Of a stretch of DNA of 64,000 bases, positions 26,015 through 34,627 are shown one piece after another. Below the pieces are notes generated by a model. The model searched no databases. It was not told the DNA's origin and saw only the letters and a list, made by a program, of their open reading frames with translations. A program made the translations under genes and the position numbers. The first letter of the stretch is position 1, and every line of letters begins with the position of its first letter. Source of the stretch: Thaumarchaeota archaeon casp-thauma3 (GTDB lineage Archaea > Thermoproteota > Nitrososphaeria > Nitrososphaerales > Nitrosopumilaceae); the NCBI GenBank assembly GCA_001510275.1, contig LFEY01000007.1, forward strand, positions 1-64,000, given 5' to 3'.

Positions 26015-26266
26015 ATGGGAGTTCATCCAAATATTCACATTCCAAAGGAATCATGGCCTCACTGGACATGGTATGCAATAGAATGTGTAATTGTTATTGT
26101 GCTCTCTATGGTGGCATCAAGCAAAATCACTGACTCTATTGAAGGACTTTCACCAGAAATACAAAACTATGTGTTTATGGGAATTGTTGGAATAATCTTT
26201 TTAGTTTGGTATATTGGAATTAGAGGTTTTATTCTCAAAAAGAAAATTCTTCGAAATAGATACTAG
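26015..26266 (+). CDS. Small membrane protein between folE and queC
   Basis: An 83-residue protein with two predicted membrane helices (about 18-36 and 51-71), a His/Pro-rich N-terminus (MGVHPNIHIPKESWPHWTWY) and a basic C-terminal tail. ATG 26015 is preferred over TTG 26003. Its stop is 2 bp from the end of the convergent queC gene. No function is recognised. Confidence 0.6.
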   Translation: MGVHPNIHIPKESWPHWTWYAIECVIVIVLSMVASSKITDSIEGLSPEIQNYVFMGIVGIIFLVWYIGIRGFILKKKILRNRY

Positions 26267-26268
26267 AA

Positions 26269-26943
26269 TTATTTAAGATATTTTGTTTTATCTACAATAC
26301 CCGCTTTCTGAAATGCTATTTTTCTGTTATTACAAGATTCACAAACTCCACAATGATATTTTTTATTTGCATAACAACTCCAAGTTTTAAAGATAGAATC
26401 CCCCAAAACCTTTACACCAGCTTTTAGTAAATCACTTTTTGATAATCCTTCACGATAAGGTGACCAAATCTCAATATTTTTTCGCAGTCCTGAATTAATT
26501 CCATCTATCTCTCCTTGATTAAATGCAGATTCTAGTTTTTTTGTAAAAACTGGTCTACAATCAGGGTAATGGTTATCTCCAGTATGAGCACCATATACAA
26601 CTAGTGAGGCATTAAGTGTAAAAGCCCATGCTGATGCAACTGATAGAAATACTGCATTTCTAATTGGAACTACAATTGAATATTCAAATTTACTAGGAAT
26701 CTTTCTTTTTGTACTTGTTAAAACGTTAGAATCCCCATACAACTCTTTCATAAAACCAATATCAATTATTTTATGCTGTTTTAATCCTAGTTTCTTTGCA
26801 AATACTTTTGCTGCTGTAATCTCATTGTTTGCTTTTTGTCCATATGAAAATGTAATACCATACAACTCATATTTTGATTTTAAAAATGAAACAGCACAAA
26901 CAGAGTCAACTCCTCCACTAAAGACAATAACTGCTTTTTTCAT
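26269..26943 (-). CDS. queC: 7-cyano-7-deazaguanine synthase
   Basis: QueC makes preQ0 from 7-carboxy-7-deazaguanine and ammonia with ATP. It has the PP-loop SGGVDS at residues 8-13 from the ATG at 26943 (a GTG at 26952 is also possible) and the C-terminal zinc site (CYANKKYHCGVCESCNNRK). The enzyme works downstream of QueE and FolE encoded just upstream on the opposite strand. It is the third gene of a minus-strand run with the GPN GTPase and thrB, so its expression is tied to that unit. preQ0 is probably used to make archaeosine in tRNA; the inserting TGT enzyme is not in this window. Confidence 0.93.
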   Translation of the reverse strand: MKKAVIVFSGGVDSVCAVSFLKSKYELYGITFSYGQKANNEITAAKVFAKKLGLKQHKIIDIGFMKELYGDSNVLTSTKRKIPSKFEYSIVVPIRNAVFLSVASAWAFTLNASLVVYGAHTGDNHYPDCRPVFTKKLESAFNQGEIDGINSGLRKNIEIWSPYREGLSKSDLLKAGVKVLGDSIFKTWSCYANKKYHCGVCESCNNRKIAFQKAGIVDKTKYLK

Positions 26944-26958
26944 AAAACTCACTTTAAA

Positions 26959-27882
26959 TTATTTTCTCTTATCAGCAGCACCTTTACTAGGTTTACAGAT
27001 TATTGTTTGGCATTTTATTTTTTTAGATGCAAATCCTCTTGACATGGCTTGACTAATCTTTTTTAAATTAGCAGAACTTTTTGAAAATGCAATCACAGAA
27101 GGTCCTGCACCACTTATTGTAACACCTAATGCACCAGATTTTAGGGCATTTTGTTTGACTTTAGCAAATCCTGGTATCAGGTGTTGTCTTGCAGGTTCAA
27201 CTATTACATCTTTAATTGAATTCCCAATTAACTCCGAGTCTTTTCTCATAAACCCTGCAACAATTGCTGATGCATTTGATATATTCAAAACACTATCAGT
27301 TAGATTGATCTTCTTTGGAATTACACCTCTTGATACTTTGGTCTTCTTTTTTGGAACTTTAATACTTGGAACAGCAATACACATCCTAAGATTTGTTGGA
27401 GGCTCTATTCTAATTACCTCTAAAGGATTTGTTTTTACAATTACAAATCCTCCCAAAACAGAAGCTGCAACATTATCATAATGAACTGAGCCTGCACTTG
27501 CTTTTTCTCCAAAACCTGCAAATTCTACTAAAGAGTTTCCATCAAGCTTGAGTGAAAATAGTTTATCAAATGCTACTGCAGCTGCAGCGGCTGATGCTGC
27601 ACTACTTCCCATTCCAAATCCAGCAGGAACTCCTTTTTTAATTTTAATTTCAATACCATTTTTAATTTTAAATCTTTTTTTCATATTTTTTACAACTAAT
27701 CCTGCAGTGTTGTTTTCAGGATTTGTTGGAATATTATCATCTGTAATTATAGTGATTCCACTTTTTGTTTTAGTTAGTGTCACTTTGTCATAAAATGCAT
27801 CTATTGCTAATCCAAATACGTCAAATCCTGGTCCTAGATTTGCAGTAGATGATGGTGCCTTTATGGTAATACTTGATGTCAA
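26959..27882 (-). CDS. thrB: Homoserine kinase (GHMP family)
   Basis: ThrB phosphorylates homoserine for threonine synthesis. The 307-residue enzyme has the N-terminal SSTANLGPGFDVFGLA segment, the GHMP ATP-binding motif PAGFGMGSSAASAAAAA (about 86-102) and the C-terminal GVTISGAGPSVIAF motif. The start immediately follows the stop of the GPN GTPase gene with no gap. The other threonine genes are not here. Confidence 0.93.
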   Translation of the reverse strand: MTSSITIKAPSSTANLGPGFDVFGLAIDAFYDKVTLTKTKSGITIITDDNIPTNPENNTAGLVVKNMKKRFKIKNGIEIKIKKGVPAGFGMGSSAASAAAAAVAFDKLFSLKLDGNSLVEFAGFGEKASAGSVHYDNVAASVLGGFVIVKTNPLEVIRIEPPTNLRMCIAVPSIKVPKKKTKVSRGVIPKKINLTDSVLNISNASAIVAGFMRKDSELIGNSIKDVIVEPARQHLIPGFAKVKQNALKSGALGVTISGAGPSVIAFSKSSANLKKISQAMSRGFASKKIKCQTIICKPSKGAADKRK

Positions 27883-28641
27883 CTAGTCTCCTATCTCTTC
27901 ACCCAAGTTAAGAATTCTACTAAGCGCCCCATCAAGATTTACTAAACCCTCTCCTGTAACATTTGAAATTGGAATCAATCCTTGTGCAAATCCACCACGA
28001 TTCAAACCTCGTAAAATATTTGTAGTTAACGTATAGGTATCTCCATCTGCTTCTTTGGCAATTGCATCTTCTAATGTACTCAAACTAGTTGTCCATTGTA
28101 GTATGTCTTTTAATTTAGCACCAATAAGATCTGTTTTTGTTAATACATTAACTGTTGGTACATTCAAACGTAATCTTATTGATGTTGCAAGAAGTGCAAT
28201 TGAAACAAAATTTACTGGTGAAGTTATTAAAGCACCATCAAAAAGAAAGATATTTGTTTTTTCTTCTGATGAAATATTTTCTACAAGAAAACGTCCACTA
28301 GAACGATATGCAAACAACTCAATTTGGCCAGGCGTATCAATAATTAGATAATCTGGATTTACTCTGTTTACTTCATTTCTAATATCATCAATTTTTGAAG
28401 CAATCAAATCATTTGCCATTATCATAGCACCATTTGGACCAAGATCATACTGTCGCATTATAGATACAATATCAACATAATCTCTAACATCTACATCACA
28501 AGTGTATGGTAGATTCTCAACACCTGGATCTAAATTCAAGACAGCAGTAAATACTCCATTTTTTGTGTAAGATTCGTATAATCTTGATGTAAGTAGTGTT
28601 TTTCCTGAACCAGCTGTACCTGAAATAAAAATTGATTTCAA
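27883..28641 (-). CDS. GPN-loop GTPase
   Basis: The 252-residue protein is an archaeal homologue of eukaryotic GPN GTPases (XAB1/Npa3), which assist assembly of RNA polymerase II. Walker A (GTAGSGKT) is at residues 8-15, the Gly-Pro-Asn insertion at 68-70, the DTPGQIELF switch region follows, and NVLTKTDLIGAK is the guanine-specificity motif. It is first in a run with thrB (0 bp gap) and queC. In archaea it may help RNA polymerase assembly, though the neighbours give no support for this. Confidence 0.9.
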   Translation of the reverse strand: MKSIFISGTAGSGKTLLTSRLYESYTKNGVFTAVLNLDPGVENLPYTCDVDVRDYVDIVSIMRQYDLGPNGAMIMANDLIASKIDDIRNEVNRVNPDYLIIDTPGQIELFAYRSSGRFLVENISSEEKTNIFLFDGALITSPVNFVSIALLATSIRLRLNVPTVNVLTKTDLIGAKLKDILQWTTSLSTLEDAIAKEADGDTYTLTTNILRGLNRGGFAQGLIPISNVTGEGLVNLDGALSRILNLGEEIGD

Positions 28642-28723
28642 TCCTGTCTAATTTTTCTTTGCTTATATTTCAAATTAGCTTTACCATCAACTTTCATATT
28701 TGATTTATCAATGAAATTATCAA

Positions 28724-29740
28724 ATGAACTGGAGACTCGCAGTAATACCTGTAACCTTAATTCCTATTTTCATTATTGCTATTCAATTTGATATCAAAAT
28801 AGAAGATGTGTTGGCAATCGGATTCTTTCCGTTTGTTGGCGCAATTCTTGCAATGATGATCAAATTAGGTATTCAAGGAGTCAAATTTGCATACATTGCA
28901 AAAAAATATCTTGGAAATTTTGATTCTTTGTGGAAATTAATAGGTGTGAGAGTCGGTAGTGAATTTATCAAATTTACAACTCCTATGTTTGTTGGAGCAG
29001 AATTTGTTATAGTTTATTATTTGCACAAAAAAGGAGTAAAACTTTCAAAATCTACATGGATTGCAATTATGGATATTGTAACTGAAGTGTTTGCAGCAGG
29101 TTTGTTATCTATAATGGCTGGGATTATTGCATTACTAAATGGAGCATATGTAGTTGCAGCAATTATTTTAGGTACTAGCATTACTGTAACATCTTTGTGG
29201 TTGGTGATGTTCTTTTTATCTTCTGTACATATGTTCCAAGTTCCAAAAGCACTAGCAAATCTTGTTAAAAAACTTGGAAAGGAAAAAGGTGTCAAATACA
29301 TTAACAAAACAAACACTTGGATGGAAGAAGTATGTATTATGAGTAAAGAAAACCTAAAAACTTCTGAATCTAAAAAAATCTTTACAGTATCTTTTCTATT
29401 CTCACTTGTGTCTTGGTTATTTTTTGGAATATCATTTATGATTATTTCAATGGGAACAGGATATGTGATTAATGCATTTGATTCTATTATGGCAGTTATG
29501 GGTGCAAATGCAATTGGAAACTTGCCAATTACTGTTGGTGGGTCTGGTTTAGCGGAATTTGGAATCGTAGCATATCTTAATAATCTAAATCCATTTGACT
29601 TTAGTATCCCTGAGGGGGCAGTTGCTTGGGATACAGTTATTGGCTGGAGAATTGCAACTTATTATGTTCCAATTTTGATTACTTGGCTACTTTTAGTAAA
29701 ATTGGCCCTGAATAAAATATCAAAACCACAAGCTACATAG
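28724..29740 (+). CDS. Flippase-like integral membrane protein (LPG synthase TM family)
   Basis: The 338-residue protein has about eight membrane helices and resembles the YbhN/AglD-like flippase group (lysylphosphatidylglycerol synthase transmembrane region without the enzymatic domain). Typical elements are VRVGSEFIKFTTPMFVGAEFVIVYYLHKKG near residue 75-105 and GNLPITVGGSGLAEFG toward the end. A role in lipid-linked sugar handling is plausible but not shown. An SDR gene follows 35 bp downstream. Confidence 0.75.
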   Translation: MNWRLAVIPVTLIPIFIIAIQFDIKIEDVLAIGFFPFVGAILAMMIKLGIQGVKFAYIAKKYLGNFDSLWKLIGVRVGSEFIKFTTPMFVGAEFVIVYYLHKKGVKLSKSTWIAIMDIVTEVFAAGLLSIMAGIIALLNGAYVVAAIILGTSITVTSLWLVMFFLSSVHMFQVPKALANLVKKLGKEKGVKYINKTNTWMEEVCIMSKENLKTSESKKIFTVSFLFSLVSWLFFGISFMIISMGTGYVINAFDSIMAVMGANAIGNLPITVGGSGLAEFGIVAYLNNLNPFDFSIPEGAVAWDTVIGWRIATYYVPILITWLLLVKLALNKISKPQAT

Positions 29741-29775
29741 AAACCACTTTATCTTTATATGATTTTTTTTGATAT

Positions 29776-30573
29776 GTGGATTTCAAAAATAAGGTAGTTC
29801 TAATTACTGGCGCATCATCTGGAATTGGTAGAGAAACTGCAATAGAATTTGCAAAACTAGGTGCTAACATCATTTTGGTTGCAAGAAGAAAAGACAAACT
29901 TGAACTAGTTGCAAATGAATTAAAACAATTTGATATATCTACACTAGTATGTCAGTGTGATGTTTCAAAAAAAGATCAGGTAAAAGAAATGTCAAAAACA
30001 GTTTTAGAAAAATTTGATTCAGTTGATATCTTGGTAAATAATGCTGGTTTTGCAATCTATGGGTCTGTGTCTGATCTTAGTATTGATGAAATAGAATCAC
30101 AGATGGAAACAAATTACTTTGGCATGATTTACTGCATCAAAAATTTTCTTCCATCAATGCTTGAGAAGAAATCTGGCCATATAGTAAATGTTGCATCAGT
30201 AGCTGCAAGCTTTGGTTTACCTGGAATCGCTTCATATTGTGCATCTAAATTTGCAATGTTAGGATTCTCAGAGGGTCTTAAACATGAGCTAAAAAATACT
30301 GGAGTTGGAATTACAGTTGTTAGTCCAATTATGGTTAGAACAGACTTTTTTGATCACCACTCATTTGAAAAAATGCCAAAATACTCACCAACATCACTTA
30401 GTTCAAAAACTGTAGCTAAAGCAATTCTCAAGGCAGCAAATTCTCCAAGACTGGAAATTATAGTTCCATCTATAGTACGTGTTGCAGTATGGATGAAAAA
30501 CACATTTCCTTACTTTATCAATCCAATACTGGGGAAATCTTTCAAAAAGCAGTTAGATTCTACAAAAGACTAA
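29776..30573 (+). CDS. Short-chain dehydrogenase/reductase
   Basis: A 265-residue SDR with TGASSGIGRET (residues 11-21), NNAGFA at about 89-94, VNVASVAASFG with catalytic Ser and YCASK (Tyr about 154, Lys 158). It has an extra C-terminal hydrophobic/basic tail (about 225-265, including VAVWMKNTFPYFI), as in SDRs that act on lipids or membrane-bound substrates. The start is GTG at 29776. It overlaps the convergent gene by 4 bp. The substrate is unknown. Confidence 0.83.
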   Translation: MDFKNKVVLITGASSGIGRETAIEFAKLGANIILVARRKDKLELVANELKQFDISTLVCQCDVSKKDQVKEMSKTVLEKFDSVDILVNNAGFAIYGSVSDLSIDEIESQMETNYFGMIYCIKNFLPSMLEKKSGHIVNVASVAASFGLPGIASYCASKFAMLGFSEGLKHELKNTGVGITVVSPIMVRTDFFDHHSFEKMPKYSPTSLSSKTVAKAILKAANSPRLEIIVPSIVRVAVWMKNTFPYFINPILGKSFKKQLDSTKD

Positions 30574-30962
30574 ATTTCTTCTGCTGCATCATCATTAGAA
30601 CCTTCAACTAACAATTCTAATGATTTTAATTCAAATTGGTAAATTGCATCCATATTCATATCCATTTCTTTTTCTAGATATTCTGAAACTTTTTTGCTTA
30701 GTGGGGCTTTGTGTTGATCAAAAACAAACTCATAAACGGTTCCTTTCTCTAAATCTCCAATCTTGATCTTTTTTGGCAAGTCCATTGTAACTATGTGTCT
30801 TCCATCTTCAACAGGATCATACAACTGTGCATCTATTTTGTTATCTGTATCATAAAATTCAAGAATGTATCCAGTTTTTTTCGTTTCTTCTGGTTTGTTA
30901 AATTTTGCATTTTGAATTTCATCAGAAACCCAATCTGGAATCCCATCTTTCTTTTTGACCAT
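30570..30962 (-). CDS. Conserved hypothetical protein
   Basis: The 130-residue soluble protein has an N-terminal charged segment and a beta-rich core (TGYILEFYDTDNKIDAQLYDPVEDGRHIVTM) with an acidic helical tail. No known domain is recognised. It lies 12 bp after the zinc-ribbon gene on the same strand, so both are probably co-transcribed. Confidence 0.6.
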   Translation of the reverse strand: MVKKKDGIPDWVSDEIQNAKFNKPEETKKTGYILEFYDTDNKIDAQLYDPVEDGRHIVTMDLPKKIKIGDLEKGTVYEFVFDQHKAPLSKKVSEYLEKEMDMNMDAIYQFELKSLELLVEGSNDDAAEEI

Positions 30963-30974
30963 ACTAAATTCACT

Positions 30975-31283
30975 CTAGTTTTCTGCTTTTTCTTTTTTAC
31001 TTTTTGACCACCAATCAAGATAGTCATCATGTTTATCTTCACGTGTTTTTTCTCTTTGATTTAGTTTGTATCTAATATCTGATACTTGTTCTCTTGTTGC
31101 GTATAATCCACATCTCTTACAAATGAAATGCTTTGTGGCAGAGTCCATTTTCATTGGGATCTCGATCTCATCAAATAATTTGAATAAATCGTCTCTGCCT
31201 CTGTCTTCTTCTGCAGTATCTGCTTCATATTTTGTTTGAATCTTCTTTTTCTCTCTTGATGTACATTCTGGGCAGTTAGGCAC
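30975..31283 (-). CDS. Zinc-ribbon protein, possibly 5'-truncated by a frameshift
   Basis: A 102-residue protein with CPEC near the start (residues 4-7) and CKRC at about 55-58, enough for one zinc ribbon, then a highly charged C-terminal helix (TREDKHDDYLDWWSKSKKEK). The start is GTG 31283, with no ribosome-binding site seen. A second frame upstream (31284-31393) encodes another zinc-finger half, CKECGNAF and HQC, that would join this one if one base had been lost near 31280. The real start is therefore uncertain. Confidence 0.6.
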   Translation of the reverse strand: MPNCPECTSREKKKIQTKYEADTAEEDRGRDDLFKLFDEIEIPMKMDSATKHFICKRCGLYATREQVSDIRYKLNQREKTREDKHDDYLDWWSKSKKEKAEN

Positions 31284-31393
31284 TGATGATTTGGCTTAAT
31301 TTTTTCCATAAAAGCGTTCCCACATTCTTTACAGATCGATATTTTATCTGACACGCGGATTTTTTCATCATCCCTTGCGGTCCGTTCGCCCAT
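31284..31393 (-). other. Possible frameshifted 5' extension of the zinc-ribbon gene
   Basis: Starting at ATG 31393 the minus strand encodes MGERTARDDEKIRVSDKISI followed by CKECGNAFMEKIKPNHQC, then runs out of frame into the gene at 31283. Adding one C in the CC of TGCCTAAC would give HQCPNCPEC and a continuous protein with three Cys pairs. Whether this is an authentic mutation, an assembly error or a chance frame cannot be told here. Confidence 0.35.
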
Positions 31394-31413
31394 CGAAATC
31401 CCGCGTGCCAGAT
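31346..31413 (-). ncRNA. GC-rich long hairpin, RNA-like element
   Basis: Arms 31346-31362 and 31396-31413 form a 16-bp helix with a single bulge: ATCTG/CAGAT, one wobble, CACGCGG/CCGCGTG and ATTT/AAAT. The wobble position is G-U only in minus-strand RNA and would be a mismatch in plus-strand RNA, which points to minus-strand transcription. The 33-nt loop is GC-rich and contains an ATGATGA word like a box C. It lies in the leader between two minus-strand genes and overlaps the possible frameshifted frame. Confidence 0.4.
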
Positions 31414-31437
31414 GAGCAAAATTCTCAAAATATTGTA

Positions 31438-32673
31438 TTATCTCTTTTCTTCTAAAGTCTGAGCCGCAATCTTTGCTGAGTTTTCTGCTCCATTAGGAAC
31501 AAAATTCTGTGAAAACTCACTCAAATTTTCTTCAAATTTCTCATAATTCTCTTTAATTTGGGATATTGCTTTAGTTACTTGCTTTGTTTTTGTAGCTAAT
31601 ACACCTAGATTCTTCTCTTGGGCCCATCTGATGTTATTTGTATGCTCATCGTAAATTGGAATTCCAACTATTGGCTTTGATTTTCCACCCATTATTTCCC
31701 CCATTACTGTATGAGAACCATTTACAACTGCATATTTGCATAAATTCAGTACTGTATCTTTTTCTTGTTCTGAAAGAAACCCAATATCAATTTGTATCCA
31801 ATCTATCTTTTTATCCAAAGCCTCTGAGATTGAATATTTCTTACCGTCTTTTCCTATTACAGAATCTATGTTAGATTCGTTTCTTGCATGTGAAATAATT
31901 CTTTTTTCATTATTCATCTCGTCTTGATGAAATACCTCTTCAAATCTTTGACCAGTTCCATCATTAGTTGATTTATTTCCAGTTCTCATCCAGTATCCAA
32001 ATTCATTATTTTTAACTAATTTTTCAAGATCTGTGGTATCTTCTTTTTTGAATCCTTTATTGTTACTAAAATGTCCAACATATGTTACTTTTTCTTCTGC
32101 CTCTTTTATGAAATTTAGATTATATTCACACATTGTATATGGTGGCGGTGAATCTGCAACAAGAATTTTTGATGCTTTAACAATTTGTTTTGCAACAAAG
32201 ATTAATGATGGATAAAGATACGATCTCGAACTGTACAGTCTAGGCCTAAACTGATTTGTTATAAACAAACTTGGAATGTTTCGATTTTTTGCTAAAATAT
32301 TTGAACCCATGTCTCCATCATTAATTACAAGATCAAATTTTTCTTTGTCGTAGAGTTTTCTTTCTTCTCTTAAATAATTTACAATCTGTCTTACTAATGG
32401 GGGATTTTTTGAAATTGGTAATAACAAATTCATCAATGACATTGAAACACTTGGTCCAAATTTTCCATCAATTGGTGTTGGCATTAAGATCTCATGAATT
32501 TTTTCTTTTTGGTCGGGAAATTTTTTTAATAATTTTTCATAAACATGATCTTTGCTTGAAAAATGAACCTCAAAGTCTTCTTTTATGTAGTCACCTAACA
32601 CTTCATTTAGCCTCATCATTCGAGAATAATGGCCACTTCCCCATGGATAGATGAATTCTCCTATTTTGAGCAC
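31438..32673 (-). CDS. Glycosyltransferase (GT-B, MurG/UGT-like)
   Basis: A 411-residue protein with the two-domain GT-B pattern. The N-terminal domain opens with FIYPWGSGHYSRMMRLNEVL, the usual GxGHxxR segment, and the C-terminal domain holds the donor-binding stretch YAVVNGSHTVMGEIMGGKSKPIVGIPIYDEHTNNIRW (about 312-350), as in UDP-glycosyltransferases. An unusual middle region (about 220-270) contains HSNN-like and GTGQRFEEVFHQDE segments. Substrate is unknown; surface or lipid glycosylation is likely given aglB and a GT2 gene in this window. Confidence 0.75.
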   Translation of the reverse strand: MLKIGEFIYPWGSGHYSRMMRLNEVLGDYIKEDFEVHFSSKDHVYEKLLKKFPDQKEKIHEILMPTPIDGKFGPSVSMSLMNLLLPISKNPPLVRQIVNYLREERKLYDKEKFDLVINDGDMGSNILAKNRNIPSLFITNQFRPRLYSSRSYLYPSLIFVAKQIVKASKILVADSPPPYTMCEYNLNFIKEAEEKVTYVGHFSNNKGFKKEDTTDLEKLVKNNEFGYWMRTGNKSTNDGTGQRFEEVFHQDEMNNEKRIISHARNESNIDSVIGKDGKKYSISEALDKKIDWIQIDIGFLSEQEKDTVLNLCKYAVVNGSHTVMGEIMGGKSKPIVGIPIYDEHTNNIRWAQEKNLGVLATKTKQVTKAISQIKENYEKFEENLSEFSQNFVPNGAENSAKIAAQTLEEKR

Positions 32674-32703
32674 AATATGAAACCAAATATGCCGTTTAAA
32701 TTC

Positions 32704-33816
32704 TCAGTGATTCTCTAGCGAATCTAAAATATCATGAACATTGTTTGGTCCTACCTGAACTGAAATCTTTTTCTTTGTTTTAAGAGCATACTCTACTTCT
32801 TTTTTTGAAAAAACAGGAATTTCATTTGAACTAATCATGACTAATTTTTCTAATATTTTGATATTTCTTTCCAAGCCGATCTCTTTTGCTTCATTAAACA
32901 AATTATCATCTACTCCTGCAAGTGGAATTATTGGAATCTTCTTTTTTTCAAATACTTTTCTTAATGAATTATCAATAAAGTTTGTAGAAAATATCAATGG
33001 CGATAAAGCTAGTGATACATGATTATTTGAATGTCTTAACATTATTTCTAGTATAGAATTTACATAGATCAAATAATTTTTAATTCCATTTGGTTTTATT
33101 TTTAACTCAAAGAATTCTAATTCAATCTTATCTTGTACTAGTCTTGGAATTATCTGATTAATTATTTTAGCTAGATTCATCAATTCTGATTTTTGTCTAT
33201 AACAAACGATAATCTTTGTGTCATACCCTTGTTTTATTGTCTCAAAACAAGAAACTGCAGATATTTCATCATATACTGCACAAATCGTTTTCTGACTTTG
33301 TGATTGATTTGGAATACCGCCATTACCTTCATCTGAGAAAATACAGATGTATGCATTGTTTTTTGTTAGATATGTATACAATAATTTATCGTAATCTTCT
33401 TCTGTTCCAGGATGAGCTCCAAGATTTGATTTTTTTTCTATTATACTTGATGTTGCTGCAATCTCTACATCTTTTGTGAGAAATCCTTTTGACTCTCCTT
33501 CAACTCTTACTAGAAATTTTTCTCCCTTTAAGAGTAGATTGCCACCTACAGAGGTAATCTCTGAAACAACATCTTGAAAATTATTTTTTATATGCCTTGC
33601 AATTGCAATTTTTTTAATCCCAAAAAGTAAATTAATAGCAGAAGATGCAAACACAGGATCATTTGCATCAACTAAAACTATATCACCGTCACGTTTTACA
33701 GATTTGAATTGCTGATCTTTTAGTTTGAGAATTTTTTTGATATTTGTAATTAATTGCGGAATTTTATTTTTTGTAAATATAGTTGGAAAAACTACAACAT
33801 ATGATATTTCATCCAT
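32704..33816 (-). CDS. ThiI-like THUMP protein with a degenerate PP-loop
   Basis: The 370-residue protein aligns in order with ThiI, the tRNA 4-thiouridine synthase: an N-terminal ferredoxin-like and THUMP domain (about 60-140, SVGGNLLLKGEKFLVRVEGESKG) and a C-terminal Rossmann-like domain ending in IPIIPLAGVDDNLFNEAKEIGLERN, which corresponds to the PLIGMDK segment of ThiI. The ATP-binding SGGxDS motif is missing, replaced by VYDEISAV near residue 190, and the C-terminal part has no conserved Cys pair. It is thus probably inactive as a sulfurtransferase. ATG 33816 was chosen because a longer start at 33906 would overlap the divergent cysH gene. Confidence 0.6.
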   Translation of the reverse strand: MDEISYVVVFPTIFTKNKIPQLITNIKKILKLKDQQFKSVKRDGDIVLVDANDPVFASSAINLLFGIKKIAIARHIKNNFQDVVSEITSVGGNLLLKGEKFLVRVEGESKGFLTKDVEIAATSSIIEKKSNLGAHPGTEEDYDKLLYTYLTKNNAYICIFSDEGNGGIPNQSQSQKTICAVYDEISAVSCFETIKQGYDTKIIVCYRQKSELMNLAKIINQIIPRLVQDKIELEFFELKIKPNGIKNYLIYVNSILEIMLRHSNNHVSLALSPLIFSTNFIDNSLRKVFEKKKIPIIPLAGVDDNLFNEAKEIGLERNIKILEKLVMISSNEIPVFSKKEVEYALKTKKKISVQVGPNNVHDILDSLENH

Positions 33817-33899
33817 ATTTTCTATTCTGAAATCTACTTGTTTATAATTTAGGACAAAACTCGCGTAATCAATATAAAACAAATATTTCAAATCAATAT

Positions 33900-34616
33900 G
33901 TGACAAAATTCACACAAGAGCAAGTAGATGATCTAAACTCAAAAATAAAGACTGCTGAGGAGGCACTTCAATGGGCATCAGATAACCTTCATCCTAAAGT
34001 TGCAAAAGCATCAAGCTTTGGTGCTGAAGATTCAGTAATTATGGATATTATGCTAAAGATTAACCCAAAATTTAGATTCTTTACATTAGATACAGGACGA
34101 CTACCACAAGAAACCTATGACATTATGGATGTTGTGCGAAAAAAATACAATATTTCAATTGAAGTACTATTTCCTGATGCCAAAGAAGTTGAAGATATGG
34201 TTAGAGAAAAAGGAATGAATCTCTTCTATGATAGTGTTGAGAATAGAAAACTTTGTTGTGAAATTCGCAAAGTAAATCCAATGAATAAAATATTGAGTAC
34301 TTTGGATGGTTGGATTACTGGATTAAGACGTGATCAAACTAAAACTCGAGAAAACGCTACAATCTTCCAACTAGACCATGGACATGATGAAATTCTAAAG
34401 ATTAATCCAATTATTAATTGGACTTGGGAACAAATTCAAGAATATATCAAAAAGAATAATCTACCACAGAATAGTCTCCTTGAGAAAGGCTATCCAAGTG
34501 TAGGATGTGAACCATGTACTAGACCAATAAAGCCTGGAGAAGATCTTCGAGCAGGAAGATGGTGGTGGGAAGAAAATGGCAACAAAGAGTGTGGCCTTCA
34601 TATAGACCATAAGTAG
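33900..34616 (+). CDS. cysH: APS/PAPS reductase
   Basis: CysH reduces activated sulfate to sulfite with thioredoxin or similar. The 238-residue protein has the PP-loop-like [10 protein letters not shown] (about 37-46), then RKLCCEIRK (about 116-124), GCEPCTRP and the C-terminal KECGLH. The CC...CxxC set is the 4Fe-4S site of plant/bacterial APS reductases, suggesting APS rather than PAPS as substrate. A sulfate adenylyltransferase gene follows 11 bp downstream. Start is GTG at 33900. Confidence 0.92.
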   Translation: MTKFTQEQVDDLNSKIKTAEEALQWASDNLHPKVAKASSFGAEDSVIMDIMLKINPKFRFFTLDTGRLPQETYDIMDVVRKKYNISIEVLFPDAKEVEDMVREKGMNLFYDSVENRKLCCEIRKVNPMNKILSTLDGWITGLRRDQTKTRENATIFQLDHGHDEILKINPIINWTWEQIQEYIKKNNLPQNSLLEKGYPSVGCEPCTRPIKPGEDLRAGRWWWEENGNKECGLHIDHK

Positions 34617-34627
34617 AGGATTTTTAC

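Noticed and set aside
33817-33906. Longer start of the ThiI-like protein
   Set aside because: It would overlap the divergent cysH start and adds sequence not expected in the family.
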